From: Spirobacillus cienkowskii
Lineage (GTDB): Bacteria; Bdellovibrionota_B; Oligoflexia; Silvanigrellales; Silvanigrellaceae
DNA length: 40,529 nucleotides
Assembly (NCBI GenBank): GCA_003339605.1
Contig: QOVW01000077.1
Span: forward strand, 1-40,529
Direction of reading: 5' to 3'
In this document: positions 33,032 to 40,529 of the stretch, in pieces
How positions within the stretch are numbered: the stretch's first letter is position 1
Layout: each line of letters opens with the position of its first letter
Made by a program: the position numbers and the translations under genes
The notes under the pieces: model-generated
The model's input: the letters and a program-made list of their open reading frames with translations, nothing else
Told to the model about the DNA's origin: nothing
Database searches by the model: none

Positions 33032-34324
33032 ATGCCTGTTATCAAGAACGAATATCAAGGACGAAAACCCGATGAATTTCGGATTTTGCTGGGTCTTGAA
33101 GGTCATTCTAATCCCAGAGATCTCCAAACTTATAAAGAAAAAAGCAATGGATACAAAGCTTTAGAAAAAGTCTTAAAAGATAAAATGTCTCCAGATGATG
33201 TGATCAATGTTGTCAAGGCATCGGGATTGCGTGGCCGCGGTGGAGCAGGCTTTCCGACAGGTCTTAAATGGAGTTTTGTGCCTAAAGGCCCTGGTGAAAA
33301 ATACCTCATCACCAATTTTGATGAAGGTGAGCCTGGTACATATAAAGACTGCTACATTGCAGAACTCACTCCGCATTCTCTTGTTGAAGGCAAAATTATT
33401 GCCTCTTATGCAATAGGTGCACAAAAAAGTTACATTTATATTCGTGGAGAATTTTATAACGAAATCAAATGGTGCGAAAAAGCCATTCGCGACGCCTATG
33501 ACGCCGGTTATCTTGGTGAAAACATTATGGGATCGGGGTTTACCCACCATATGGATGTGTACTCAGGTGCGGGGGCTTATATTTGTGGCGAAGAAACAGG
33601 TCTTATTTCATCGCTTGAAGGAAAAAAAGGACAACCAAAATTAAAACCGCCATTTCCAGCGGTTAAAGGCTATCTTGGCAAACCAACCGTTGTCAATAAC
33701 GTCGAATCGTTAGCTGTCGTGCCTTGGATTATTTATAATGGCGCCGATGCTTACAAAAAATTTGGGACAGAAAAATCGCCGGGCACAAAACTATTTAATG
33801 TCAGCGGCCCTATTGCACGCCCTGGCTGCTATGAGATCCCTTTAGGGTATCCGTTAATGCGTTTTTTAAACGAAGACTGTGGCGGACTCATAGGTGGCAA
33901 AAAATTAAAAGCCGTTATTCCTGGGGGATCCTCTGCACCTGTGCTGACAGCAAAAGAGTGCGAAAACGTGACACTTGACTACGAATCCATTGCCGCTGCT
34001 GGATCGATGCTAGGCTCTGGAGCCATTATTGTTATTCCAGAAGATGTAAAAATGCCCGATGTTCTCGAAAACTTAATGGACTTTTATTCGCACGAATCCT
34101 GCGGACAATGCACGCCATGCCGCGAGGGAACTGGCTGGCTCTATAAAATGTCAAAACATATTTTAAAAGGAAATGCGAACAAAGACGATTTGGCACGCAT
34201 CAATACCGTTGCTAATAATATGCGCGGCAAAACAATCTGTGTGTTGTCTGATGCAGCGGCAGATCCGGCTCGTGCCATAATTGCTAAATTTGCACATGAA
34301 TTTGAACCATATCTTAAAGGGTAA
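33032..34324 (+). CDS. nuoF: NADH-quinone oxidoreductase subunit F (FMN, NADH-binding)
   Basis: NuoF binds NADH, FMN and the N3 4Fe-4S cluster. Start 33032 (MPVIKNEYQG) has AAAGGAG 9 bases upstream; the in-frame sequence further up lies inside nuoE. The product has 430 residues, the usual length. Motifs are LRGRGGAGFPTGLKWSFVP (FMN and NADH glycine-rich loop), NFDEGEPGTYKD, YICGEETGLISSLEGKKG and the cluster site ESCGQCTPCREGTGW with the fourth Cys in KTICVLSDAAADP. All expected residues are present, so an active flavin subunit is likely. It is five bases before nuoG. Confidence 0.97.
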   Translation: MPVIKNEYQGRKPDEFRILLGLEGHSNPRDLQTYKEKSNGYKALEKVLKDKMSPDDVINVVKASGLRGRGGAGFPTGLKWSFVPKGPGEKYLITNFDEGEPGTYKDCYIAELTPHSLVEGKIIASYAIGAQKSYIYIRGEFYNEIKWCEKAIRDAYDAGYLGENIMGSGFTHHMDVYSGAGAYICGEETGLISSLEGKKGQPKLKPPFPAVKGYLGKPTVVNNVESLAVVPWIIYNGADAYKKFGTEKSPGTKLFNVSGPIARPGCYEIPLGYPLMRFLNEDCGGLIGGKKLKAVIPGGSSAPVLTAKECENVTLDYESIAAAGSMLGSGAIIVIPEDVKMPDVLENLMDFYSHESCGQCTPCREGTGWLYKMSKHILKGNANKDDLARINTVANNMRGKTICVLSDAAADPARAIIAKFAHEFEPYLKG

Positions 34325-34329
34325 TAAAA

Positions 34330-35799
34330 ATGTCAGAAACTGTTAAGTTAACAATTGATGGCAAGGAAATCACTGTACCTAAAGGCACTTCAGTGATTGA
34401 AGCAACAGAAATGCTTGGCATCGAAGTGCCTCGTTTTTGCTGGCATCCTGGTCTTTCTGTAGCAGGTGTATGCCGTTTTTGCATGGTAAAAATAGAAGGA
34501 ATGCCCAAACTACAAATTGCCTGCAATACAACGTGTACAGAAGGCATGAAAGTCATCACAGTGAGTGATGAAGTGAAAGACGCGCACAAATGGGCGCTCG
34601 AGTTTCATCTCATCAACCATCCGCTAGATTGTCCAATTTGTGATCAAGCTGGCGAATGTGAATTGCAAAATTATTACATGAAAGTTGGCAAATACTCTTC
34701 GCAAATGGACGAAGATAAGGTGTTAAAACCTAAAGCACTCGATGTTGGTGATAATTTGGTTCTCGATACCGAACGTTGTATTTTATGCTCACGTTGTGTG
34801 CGTTTTGAAGACGAAGTCACAAAAACCAGTGCCCTTGGAATTTTTAACCGCGGCGATCATTCTGTTATTGGCACCTTTCCAAACCGCAGAATTCAACACA
34901 ATTACAGCTACAATATTGTAGACATTTGCCCAGTTGGCGCATTTACAGCAAAAGATTTTAGATTTAAATGCCGCGTATGGTTTTTAAGCGAAACAAAAAC
35001 AATTTGCCCTGGTTGCTCCACGGGCTGTAACGTAACAGTGTTCCAACAAAAAAATCAGCGCGAATATTATCGGCTAAAACCAAGAAAAAATTTGGATGTC
35101 AACGGCCATTGGATGTGTGATTATGGGCGTACAATGTATCAACATTTAAACGCTAGCAGCAGGTTGGCAACGCCGAGCATAGAAGGCAAGCAGTTGCCTT
35201 GGGATTCTCTTAAACAAGAGCTCACTAAAAAACTGGCTGCCATGAACGGCAACGCAAATCAGGTTGCTTTAGTGTTGACCCCTCAATACACCAACGAAGA
35301 ATATACGCAAATACTCCAAGCGCTAAAAAAATCTTTAGGAGCTTTGCCAAAGGTTTATGTATGGCGTGATGCAACAGAAAATGCAGAAAATTTTGATGGC
35401 ATTTTATTTCGGGGCGATCTACACCCCAATAGCAACGGCCTAAACAAAATTTTAACAGAAAATAATATCACTCCAATTTCTCTTAAAGGAGATTTTTCTG
35501 CACTTGCTGCGCAAAAAGCAAGTTTAACATTGGTGTTTGGCCCAGAAATCGAAAAATCATATTCACAATTTGCAAACGAAATTACACGTTTTGCAGAACT
35601 TGCGAATGTTGTTTACTTTGGTACGACGTTAAATCCAATTACTAAAAAGTTTTCTATGATTATTCCAACAAAAGTGTTTGCAGAAAAAAGCGGAACATTT
35701 GTCAATCACAAAGGCATTGCGCAAAAATTAAAAGCAAATCCTCCTGTGTTTCCAAATTTGTTAGGAATTGAAGACTTGTTCTCAGAATTACGAGCATAA
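34330..35799 (+). CDS. nuoG: NADH-quinone oxidoreductase subunit G, short form
   Basis: NuoG conducts electrons through several Fe-S clusters from NuoE/F to NuoI. The product has 489 residues, against about 690-910 in most bacteria. The N-terminal ferredoxin-like domain has FCWHPGLSVAGVCRFCMVKI, the next site is HPLDCPICDQAGECELQ (H-x3-C-x2-C-x5-C), then CILCSRCVRF with DICPVGA, and the molybdopterin-oxidoreductase-type cluster CPGCSTGCNV. After that only about 250 residues remain of the molybdopterin-like region, which carries no cofactor in complex I. It looks intact rather than truncated, since the stop is followed directly by nuoI with its own ribosome site (AAGGAAAAA). Confidence 0.93.
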   Translation: MSETVKLTIDGKEITVPKGTSVIEATEMLGIEVPRFCWHPGLSVAGVCRFCMVKIEGMPKLQIACNTTCTEGMKVITVSDEVKDAHKWALEFHLINHPLDCPICDQAGECELQNYYMKVGKYSSQMDEDKVLKPKALDVGDNLVLDTERCILCSRCVRFEDEVTKTSALGIFNRGDHSVIGTFPNRRIQHNYSYNIVDICPVGAFTAKDFRFKCRVWFLSETKTICPGCSTGCNVTVFQQKNQREYYRLKPRKNLDVNGHWMCDYGRTMYQHLNASSRLATPSIEGKQLPWDSLKQELTKKLAAMNGNANQVALVLTPQYTNEEYTQILQALKKSLGALPKVYVWRDATENAENFDGILFRGDLHPNSNGLNKILTENNITPISLKGDFSALAAQKASLTLVFGPEIEKSYSQFANEITRFAELANVVYFGTTLNPITKKFSMIIPTKVFAEKSGTFVNHKGIAQKLKANPPVFPNLLGIEDLFSELRA

Positions 35800-35810
35800 G
35801 GAAAAACATC

Positions 35811-36404
35811 ATGGGATACATTAATGTTTCTAAAGACCCCGAAAAAAGCTTAAAAAATGGGTATCTTGCCACAACTCTTTTAGGCTTAGGGCAAACAATC
35901 TCTGTTTTTGCAAAACAACTTTTTAACATTGAAGAATCTGTCACCATACAGTGGCCCGAAGTTGAGTATAAATATTCTGAACGTTTTAAAGGCGCCCATT
36001 TTCTTACCAAGCGCCCAGATGGTCAGGTACGTTGTACGGCATGTTTTTTGTGTGCCACCAACTGTCCAGCGCAATGCATCACCATTGTTGCAGGACAATC
36101 TTCTGATAAAGGTATTGAAAAATACCCTGCGCGTTTTGAAATTGATATTTTACGTTGTGTTTTTTGTGGCTTTTGCGAAGAGGCATGCCCTGTCGATGCC
36201 ATCCGTTTAGGCTCTGAATACTCTATGGCAGGAATGACAGAACAAAAATGGGTTTACACTAAAGATTATCTTTTAAATAGACCAGAAAATAAAAAACGTC
36301 TTGGTGATAAACAAATTTCTAAAAAAGAAGAAAATGTAAAAGATGCCTCTGTTGTCAGCGCTCTGCCTAATATTCACGGAAAAAATCAAAACGGCCATCA
36401 CTAA
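35811..36404 (+). CDS. nuoI: NADH-quinone oxidoreductase subunit I (2x 4Fe-4S)
   Basis: NuoI carries clusters N6a and N6b, next to the quinone-reducing end. The product has 197 residues. The two ferredoxin motifs are CTACFLCATNCPAQC and CVFCGFCEEACPVDAI, both complete. The N-terminus (TTLLGLGQTISVFAKQLFNI) is the amphipathic membrane-contact helix typical of NuoI. The C-terminal 35 residues are a charged extension. It is the last gene of the run: no nuoH or nuoJ-N follows, and the next 200 bases lead to an unrelated lipoprotein gene. Confidence 0.95.
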   Translation: MGYINVSKDPEKSLKNGYLATTLLGLGQTISVFAKQLFNIEESVTIQWPEVEYKYSERFKGAHFLTKRPDGQVRCTACFLCATNCPAQCITIVAGQSSDKGIEKYPARFEIDILRCVFCGFCEEACPVDAIRLGSEYSMAGMTEQKWVYTKDYLLNRPENKKRLGDKQISKKEENVKDASVVSALPNIHGKNQNGHH

Positions 36405-36532
36405 TTTTTACTAGCCTAACACATTATTATTATTTAATTAAATTTTTAATTTTAACTTCTTTCGTAAAAATCACTTCTTGTTAATTTTCAACAATAATGT
36501 TAATTTAAATAAATGAATTATTTTTTATAAAT

Positions 36533-36564
36533 TTGTAAATTTTATATTTAAAATTTATTATAAT
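36533..36564 (+). promoter_or_regulatory. Candidate promoter for the LRR lipoprotein gene
   Basis: TATAAT at 36559-36564 is an exact -10 match, 31 bases before AGGAGG. The best -35 is TTGTAA at 36533-36538, with 20-base spacing to TATAAT or 17 to the overlapping TATTAT. The surrounding 200 bases are nearly all A and T, so chance matches are likely. Confidence 0.35.
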
Positions 36565-36606
36565 CTTTCATTTTTAAAAAATAATAGCAAGTATTAGGAG
36601 GAAAAA

Positions 36607-38355
36607 GTGAGCTTAATGAGTAAAATAGAATTAAATTTTAACAATAAAAAATTTTATCGCAAAATTTGTTTATTAATTTCTGTACTAATTTTACTTATAA
36701 GCTGCAAAAAAAATTCTAATAATAACAATTTTCAAAATCAGTCAGAACGCGAAGAAATTATTCCAGGATTATCTATAACTTTAAATATTGCAAATACAAA
36801 TTTTAATGAAAATTATAATAAACAAGAAATTTTATATCATAACTCCGAAAAAGGTTTTGTAACTGCAACAAACGAGCACAACCAATTCACTATGGGAGGT
36901 GTGCAAGGTACAGAGTCTCTTATACAAATATTCCAAGGAATTCCTATTACTTTTACGCAAGAGACAGAATTTCCAGAAACTATAGACCCTACAAAAATCA
37001 ATTTTATGGCAGTCAATAGTTCGACAAATAATACATTTTGCAATTCTGTTGAGCTATTTATTAAAGACGATAAAATTAAAATTAAAAACAATATTGTAAA
37101 TAGACTGCCTACATTAACCGAATGCGAATTTAGACCAACCTCAAAAACATATAAAATTCAAAACCAAGGAGTAATTCAATTAACCTTTAATTACACCGTT
37201 AAAGATTGGCAAAGTAGTTTGGGAGACGGCACCGAAGCACAAAAAACAGCAAAAGAAATTGAGATTAATGATAATTTAACAGAGCTCCGGCTAGATGGAA
37301 AAAATATCACAGATTTATCGCCAATAATTTCTTTAGTTGAGTTAACAACTTTAAACTTAGAAAACAATAATATTTCAACATTACCAAAACAAATCAAAAA
37401 TCTAAATAACTTAGAATCAATTCTTTTAGCAAATAACAAACTAGAAGAATTTCCAGATTCTATTCTACAATTTCAAGAACTCGTAGAATTAAATTTAAGT
37501 GATAACAAAATATCAGAAATTCCAAGAACAATAGAAAATTTATCTAAACTCGATAAAATAAAAATAGATCATAATAACATTACAAATGTTCCAGAAGAAA
37601 TAGGATACTTAACAACATTATCAGAATTATCATTAGAAAATAATAAAATAACAGAAATTCCAAAATCAATTGAAAATTTATTAAACCTTAAAATTCTCAA
37701 TTTACAAGGCAATAAAATTTCAACAATACCAACAGAAATCGAAAATTTAATAGAACTAAACAAGCTGTTACTCAGAAATAATCAAATTTCAGCGATACCA
37801 AATGAAATTAAAAATCTTACTAACCTAAACGTATTTACTATAGAAAAAAATTCACTTTCCGAACTGCCAATTGTGATTTTTGAACTACCAAATTTAACAG
37901 AAATAAATTTTAGTCAAAATAAAATTACATCTATTCCTTCAGAAATTGTAAATCTAAAACAGTTAAAAACATTAAGAATAAATAATAATAGTTTAACAGA
38001 ACTACCAAGTAATGTTTGCCAATTAGAAAATTTAACAGTTTTAGATTTAAGGTATAATTCAATTAGTACAATCTGCGATAATATTGCAAATCTTAAAAAC
38101 TTAAAACAAATATTTTTATCTAATAACAAAATCACAACTCTTCCAAATTCTATTAAAACATTATCAAAAATTAATACATTTTATATTCAAGACAATAATA
38201 TAGAAACCATAGAAAAAGATGTGTTTAATTGGATTGTAAATATTGGTACTTATGATTTATCACCCAATCCTGGATACCCATTATTTGGCAATGCAGATAG
38301 TCCAATTTACTCTAAGTCTCTAAAACTTAGAATGAAGCCTAAAAAAGTAAATTAA
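36607..38355 (+). CDS. Leucine-rich-repeat lipoprotein
   Basis: The start is GTG 36607, because AGGAGG at 36596-36601 lies 5 bases upstream; the next ATG (36616) is too far. The product has 582 residues. A basic N-terminus and hydrophobic segment end in the lipobox LISC (Cys33), so Lgt would lipidate it. Residues about 40-220 form a non-repetitive beta-rich region. From about 225 to 545, some 14 leucine-rich repeats of 23 residues follow the pattern LxxLxLxxNxIxxIPxxIxN. Such repeats bind proteins and are common in surface proteins of Leptospira and in effectors. One Cys lies in a late repeat (PSNVCQLENL). The Lys tail after Ser-rich residues is short. It sits alone in an AT-rich stretch. Confidence 0.85.
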   Translation: MSLMSKIELNFNNKKFYRKICLLISVLILLISCKKNSNNNNFQNQSEREEIIPGLSITLNIANTNFNENYNKQEILYHNSEKGFVTATNEHNQFTMGGVQGTESLIQIFQGIPITFTQETEFPETIDPTKINFMAVNSSTNNTFCNSVELFIKDDKIKIKNNIVNRLPTLTECEFRPTSKTYKIQNQGVIQLTFNYTVKDWQSSLGDGTEAQKTAKEIEINDNLTELRLDGKNITDLSPIISLVELTTLNLENNNISTLPKQIKNLNNLESILLANNKLEEFPDSILQFQELVELNLSDNKISEIPRTIENLSKLDKIKIDHNNITNVPEEIGYLTTLSELSLENNKITEIPKSIENLLNLKILNLQGNKISTIPTEIENLIELNKLLLRNNQISAIPNEIKNLTNLNVFTIEKNSLSELPIVIFELPNLTEINFSQNKITSIPSEIVNLKQLKTLRINNNSLTELPSNVCQLENLTVLDLRYNSISTICDNIANLKNLKQIFLSNNKITTLPNSIKTLSKINTFYIQDNNIETIEKDVFNWIVNIGTYDLSPNPGYPLFGNADSPIYSKSLKLRMKPKKVN

Positions 38356-38449
38356 AAAAAAATGGTAAGCTAATTATTATTTTTTTAGCTAAAAATTTAA
38401 TAAATCACCCATTAATACCATAACCAATTAAAAAATTTATAATTTTATG

Positions 38450-38478
38450 TTGACTTATAAAATTTAATAATTTAATAA
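38450..38478 (+). promoter_or_regulatory. Candidate promoter for the ABC transporter operon
   Basis: TTGACT at 38450-38455 and TAATAA at 38473-38478 are separated by 17 bases, a good sigma-70 match. Transcription would start near 38485, just before the AAAGGA ribosome site at 38492-38497. This leaves a short leader and supports a coding start near 38503-38515. Confidence 0.45.
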
Positions 38479-38508
38479 AATTTTTATTTTAAAAGGATTA
38501 TTAAATCG

Positions 38509-39534
38509 ATAATAATAAATGCAGAAAAAATTTCTAAATATGTAAATATCAAAAAAGATGTACATCAAAACACTTTAATTAAAAGAATAAAACAATATAT
38601 TAAACCAGAAAAAGAAAAAAAATATATATTAAATAACTGTAGTTTTAAAATTAACCAAGGAGAAAGAATAGCAATTTTAGGGTTAAATGGAGCTGGCAAA
38701 TCGACCCTCATGAAAATTTTATCTGGAGCCATGATGCCCTCACATGGCAATATTGATGTTCTTGGCTTTAAACCCTTTCACAGAAAACAAGAATTTTTAA
38801 AACAAATAGGCGTAGTATTTGGACATAAAAGCTCTTTAATTTGGGATCTCCCTTTAATACATAGCTTCATTTTACATAAATCAATTTACGAAATTGAAGA
38901 ACAGAAATTTAGTAATAATTTAGATTATTTTTTAAACCTTCTTGATATGCAACAATGTTTAAACAAAAAAGTGCGATATTTAAGTCTTGGCGAGCGTGTT
39001 AAAGCAGATTTAATTATGAATTTACTGCATTCTCCAAAAGTTTTACTTCTTGATGAACCAACAATAGGTCTTGATATGGAAGCAAAATTTCAAATAAGAG
39101 ATTTTATTGCCAACAATCAAAATTTTAATAAAACAACATTTGTCATAACCACGCATGATCCCAGTGACATAGAGCAATGTTGCGAAAAAATTTTAATTCT
39201 AAAAGAAGGTGAATTTGTATTCACTAGTAAAGTTAATGAAATTAAAAATAAATTTAATAATAAAATAAGAATAATGATAAATAAAAAAGAAAACAATATT
39301 GATTTAAATTTGCTGCAAAGTTATTTTACTTCATTTTTAGATATTGAATTTCATGAATATACTAATTATTTTTTACTTATTTTAGATAAATTATCTGAAC
39401 TAAAAATTGTGCAATTTCTAATCCAAAAAAACATCAGAGGATTTGAACTCAAAAACATGTCATTTGAAGAAATATTAGCGCATCAATTTAGAATTCTAAA
39501 TTTCGAAGATAAAGATTACAATGAAGATGAATAA
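38509..39534 (+). CDS. ABC transporter ATP-binding protein (polysaccharide/drug-export type), non-canonical start
   Basis: The ATPase domain contains Walker A GLNGAGKST (38680-38706), signature LSLGERVKADL, Walker B VLLLDEPTIGLD and the switch His in VITTHDP. An ATG at 38710 would remove Walker A, so the true start is upstream. The frame is open from 38479 and the protein reads INAEKISKYVNIKKDV before the core, as expected, but no ATG, GTG or TTG is present there. The likely start is one of the ATA codons 38509-38517 or ATT 38497-38502, next to AAAGGA at 38492-38497; I give 38509, which yields 341 residues. An indel near the start would be another explanation. The long C-terminal extension (about 90 residues) fits transporters with ABC-2 permeases. 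Confidence 0.75.
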   Translation: MIINAEKISKYVNIKKDVHQNTLIKRIKQYIKPEKEKKYILNNCSFKINQGERIAILGLNGAGKSTLMKILSGAMMPSHGNIDVLGFKPFHRKQEFLKQIGVVFGHKSSLIWDLPLIHSFILHKSIYEIEEQKFSNNLDYFLNLLDMQQCLNKKVRYLSLGERVKADLIMNLLHSPKVLLLDEPTIGLDMEAKFQIRDFIANNQNFNKTTFVITTHDPSDIEQCCEKILILKEGEFVFTSKVNEIKNKFNNKIRIMINKKENNIDLNLLQSYFTSFLDIEFHEYTNYFLLILDKLSELKIVQFLIQKNIRGFELKNMSFEEILAHQFRILNFEDKDYNEDE

Positions 39535-40324
39535 AATAAAAAACAAACTTAATATTATTAAAACATTCTTAAAAACATACACATACGAATCAGTATCAGA
39601 TTTTTGCCTTATATTTTCTGATATTATTGTTGGAATTTCTATTCCAGTTTTTATACAAATAATTTTATGGAATTATGTATATTCAGAAACCAGCGAAATT
39701 AATGGGTACTCCAATACAAAAATTATTTTATATGCAATTATAACCATAATTTTTTCGAGATTTAATAATGGTCACAATATAATAGTCGATACCTCAGAAT
39801 ATATTAAAAAAGGAATTATTGATCTTTATAATGTGAAACCCGTATCTTATAAAACATTTCAATTACTAAAATTTTACGGGCAAAATACGATATATTTTCC
39901 TTTAATAACTATTTTTACTATTACATCATTATTTTTATTTGGAGATTTAAATTTTATAATTGCAATTATTGTATTTATTATTTGGTCACAATACATTTCT
40001 TTTCAACTTTCTTATATACTTGGGATTTTTAGCTATTGGTTAATTAATGATAAATTTTTATCATTTTTATATTTTGTTTCACTAAGTATTTTTGGCGGAA
40101 TGTTAATACCAATTGAATTTTGGCCAGAAAACATTCAGATTTTCTTAAAATACAACCCATTTAGACTATTGGTTTCAGGAATTCCTGATTTTATTTTAAA
40201 TCCAAAAATGAGTATATTTATAAATCTTCTCTGTTTATTTATATTTTATACTTTTATTCTAAATTTCATAATAAAAATATTATCAAAACACACCATAAAA
40301 TATTGCGAATCCAATGGAGGATAA
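39521..40324 (+). CDS. ABC-2-type permease (first of a pair)
   Basis: The product has 267 residues with six hydrophobic helices (about 25-50, 64-78, 120-140, 145-170, 178-198 and 232-255). The layout and the C-terminus (KHTIKYCESNGG, like the RYxxxGG end) resemble the ABC2_membrane_6-type permeases, which usually come as two adjacent genes of about 265 residues with one ATPase. It overlaps the ATPase stop by 14 bases, and ATGs at 39521 and 39527 are possible starts. GFGG-like SIFGGMLIPIEFWPENIQ is the typical loop before the last helices. The substrate is unknown. The partner permease gene begins one base after its stop and is interrupted. Confidence 0.8.
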   Translation: MKMNKIKNKLNIIKTFLKTYTYESVSDFCLIFSDIIVGISIPVFIQIILWNYVYSETSEINGYSNTKIILYAIITIIFSRFNNGHNIIVDTSEYIKKGIIDLYNVKPVSYKTFQLLKFYGQNTIYFPLITIFTITSLFLFGDLNFIIAIIVFIIWSQYISFQLSYILGIFSYWLINDKFLSFLYFVSLSIFGGMLIPIEFWPENIQIFLKYNPFRLLVSGIPDFILNPKMSIFINLLCLFIFYTFILNFIIKILSKHTIKYCESNGG

Positions 40325-40325
40325 G

Positions 40326-40463
40326 TTGAACTTAAGCAAAATATTTAATATTTTAGCAACAAATTTTAAAATAGAAATGAGTTTTAAATTTGATTTTTTT
40401 AGCGATCTCATTCTTGCCGCAATTTATAACATTTGGTGTGATCCCCGAAAAGTGGACGGTTAA
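40326..40463 (+). pseudogene. Second ABC-2-type permease, disrupted by an IS element
   Basis: A TTG at 40326-40328 lies 5 bases after GGAGG (40316-40320) and one base after the first permease stop. It opens a frame starting LNLSKIFNILATNFKIEMSF, followed by a hydrophobic helix (DLILAAIYNIW), the usual N-terminus of the partner permease. Near 40436-40440 the sequence turns into the end of an IS3-type element, and the frame ends at TAA 40461-40463 after about 8 foreign residues. The remainder of the gene is not in this window, so the transporter as encoded here would lack one of its two permeases. Strand, spacing and helix support the call. Confidence 0.75.
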
Positions 40464-40529
40464 ATATCATAATTTTTTTCATACTCTAATGGTGCAAGAT
40501 AATCAAGGGCAGAGTGCGCACGAATTCGA
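40436..40529 (-). mobile_element. End of an IS3-family insertion sequence (runs past the window)
   Basis: The element begins at about TGTGATCCCCGAAAAGTGGA (from 40436), which looks like a terminal inverted repeat of IS3-family elements starting with TG. It is followed inward by the C-terminal end of a transposase on the minus strand. It lies inside the second permease gene. The other end and any target duplication are outside the window, so the exact boundary is uncertain by a few bases. Confidence 0.75.
40460..40529 (-). CDS. IS3-family transposase, C-terminal fragment
   Basis: The minus-strand frame ends at TAA 40460-40462 and reads RIRAHSALDYLAPLEYEK before the last residues NYDI. The HSALxYLxPxEYE pattern is the C-terminal hallmark of the DDE integrase domain (orfB) of IS3-family elements. 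Only 22 residues are visible; the rest lies beyond the window edge. The upstream orfA would be further to the right. Confidence 0.8.
   Translation of the reverse strand, partial: RIRAHSALDYLAPLEYEKNYDI

Noticed and set aside
37270-38230. Periodic 69-base similarity, possibly a repeat array
   Set aside because: It is explained by the 23-residue leucine-rich repeats of the encoded protein.
38368-38390. AGCTAA...TTAGCT as terminator of the LRR gene
   Set aside because: The stem is only 6 bp with an 11-base loop in AT-rich DNA, so it is not distinguishable from chance.
38710-39534. ATG 38710 as the start of the ABC ATPase
   Set aside because: It lies just after Walker A, which would leave the protein without its nucleotide-binding loop.
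1-40529. tRNA, rRNA, riboswitch or replication origin
   Set aside because: Read on both strands by eye, no cloverleaf, rRNA core, known riboswitch consensus or DnaA-box cluster was recognised; small RNAs cannot be excluded.

Overview
This looks like a chromosomal segment of an AT-rich Gram-negative bacterium. It carries prolipoprotein processing (lgt), a LolA-type periplasmic lipoprotein carrier, a class A penicillin-binding protein, a lipoprotein with a lipobox, a fused nuoCD, and a cdaA-cdaR-glmM cluster. Together with many large hybrid kinases and a DUF6901-like gene, this suggests a Bdellovibrionota/Oligoflexia-type (Silvanigrellales-like) or other deltaproteobacterium-like organism. That placement is inference without any database search. 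No rRNA, tRNA or CRISPR array is visible. No stretch over about 300 bases lacks a gene or gene remnant.

Layout. (1) 1-0.53 kb: a decayed transposase and a 58-codon small gene. (2) 11.8-0.67 kb, all on the minus strand and tightly packed: lgt, a PAP2 phosphatase, lolA, cdaA, cdaR, glmM, an alpha/beta hydrolase, a TrpD-like and a TrpC-like protein that have both lost catalytic motifs, and a glycosyltransferase resembling the large clostridial toxin/Gly_transf_sug type. The first six form an envelope and c-di-AMP block; the last four are accessory and functionally obscure. (3) 11.9-15.4 kb: a divergent giant class A PBP. (4) 15.4-25.4 kb: a signalling block on the minus strand with two membrane hybrid histidine kinases, a receiver protein split from its C-terminal domain at a 9-base G tract, an HPt protein, a TPR protein with a pseudo-receiver (Asp replaced by Glu), a small HNH protein and a receiver-kinase. 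One plus-strand DUF6901-like gene with a frameshift lies inside it. (5) 25.5-30.6 kb: a TrmH-type RNA methyltransferase, the histidine-degradation genes hutU and hutI, a DoxX-like membrane protein and a TsaC/Sua5 protein. (6) 30.8-36.4 kb: nuoCD-E-F-G-I, soluble-arm subunits of complex I without any membrane-arm gene. (7) 36.6-40.5 kb: a very AT-rich accessory end with a leucine-rich-repeat lipoprotein and an ABC-2 exporter operon whose second permease is cut by an IS3-family element running off the window.

How the parts work together. The envelope block couples c-di-AMP synthesis (CdaA/CdaR) to cell-wall precursor supply (GlmM), lipoprotein maturation (Lgt) and transport (LolA), with the PBP on the facing strand. 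The signalling block has all the parts of a multistep phosphorelay (kinase, receiver, HPt, terminal receiver), though who talks to whom cannot be read from sequence. Points most worth checking are the degenerate TrpD/TrpC pair beside a toxin-type glycosyltransferase, the poly-G switch in a receiver gene, the pseudo-receiver TPR protein, the frameshifted DUF6901 gene, the ABC ATPase without a canonical start codon, and the IS-disrupted permease.
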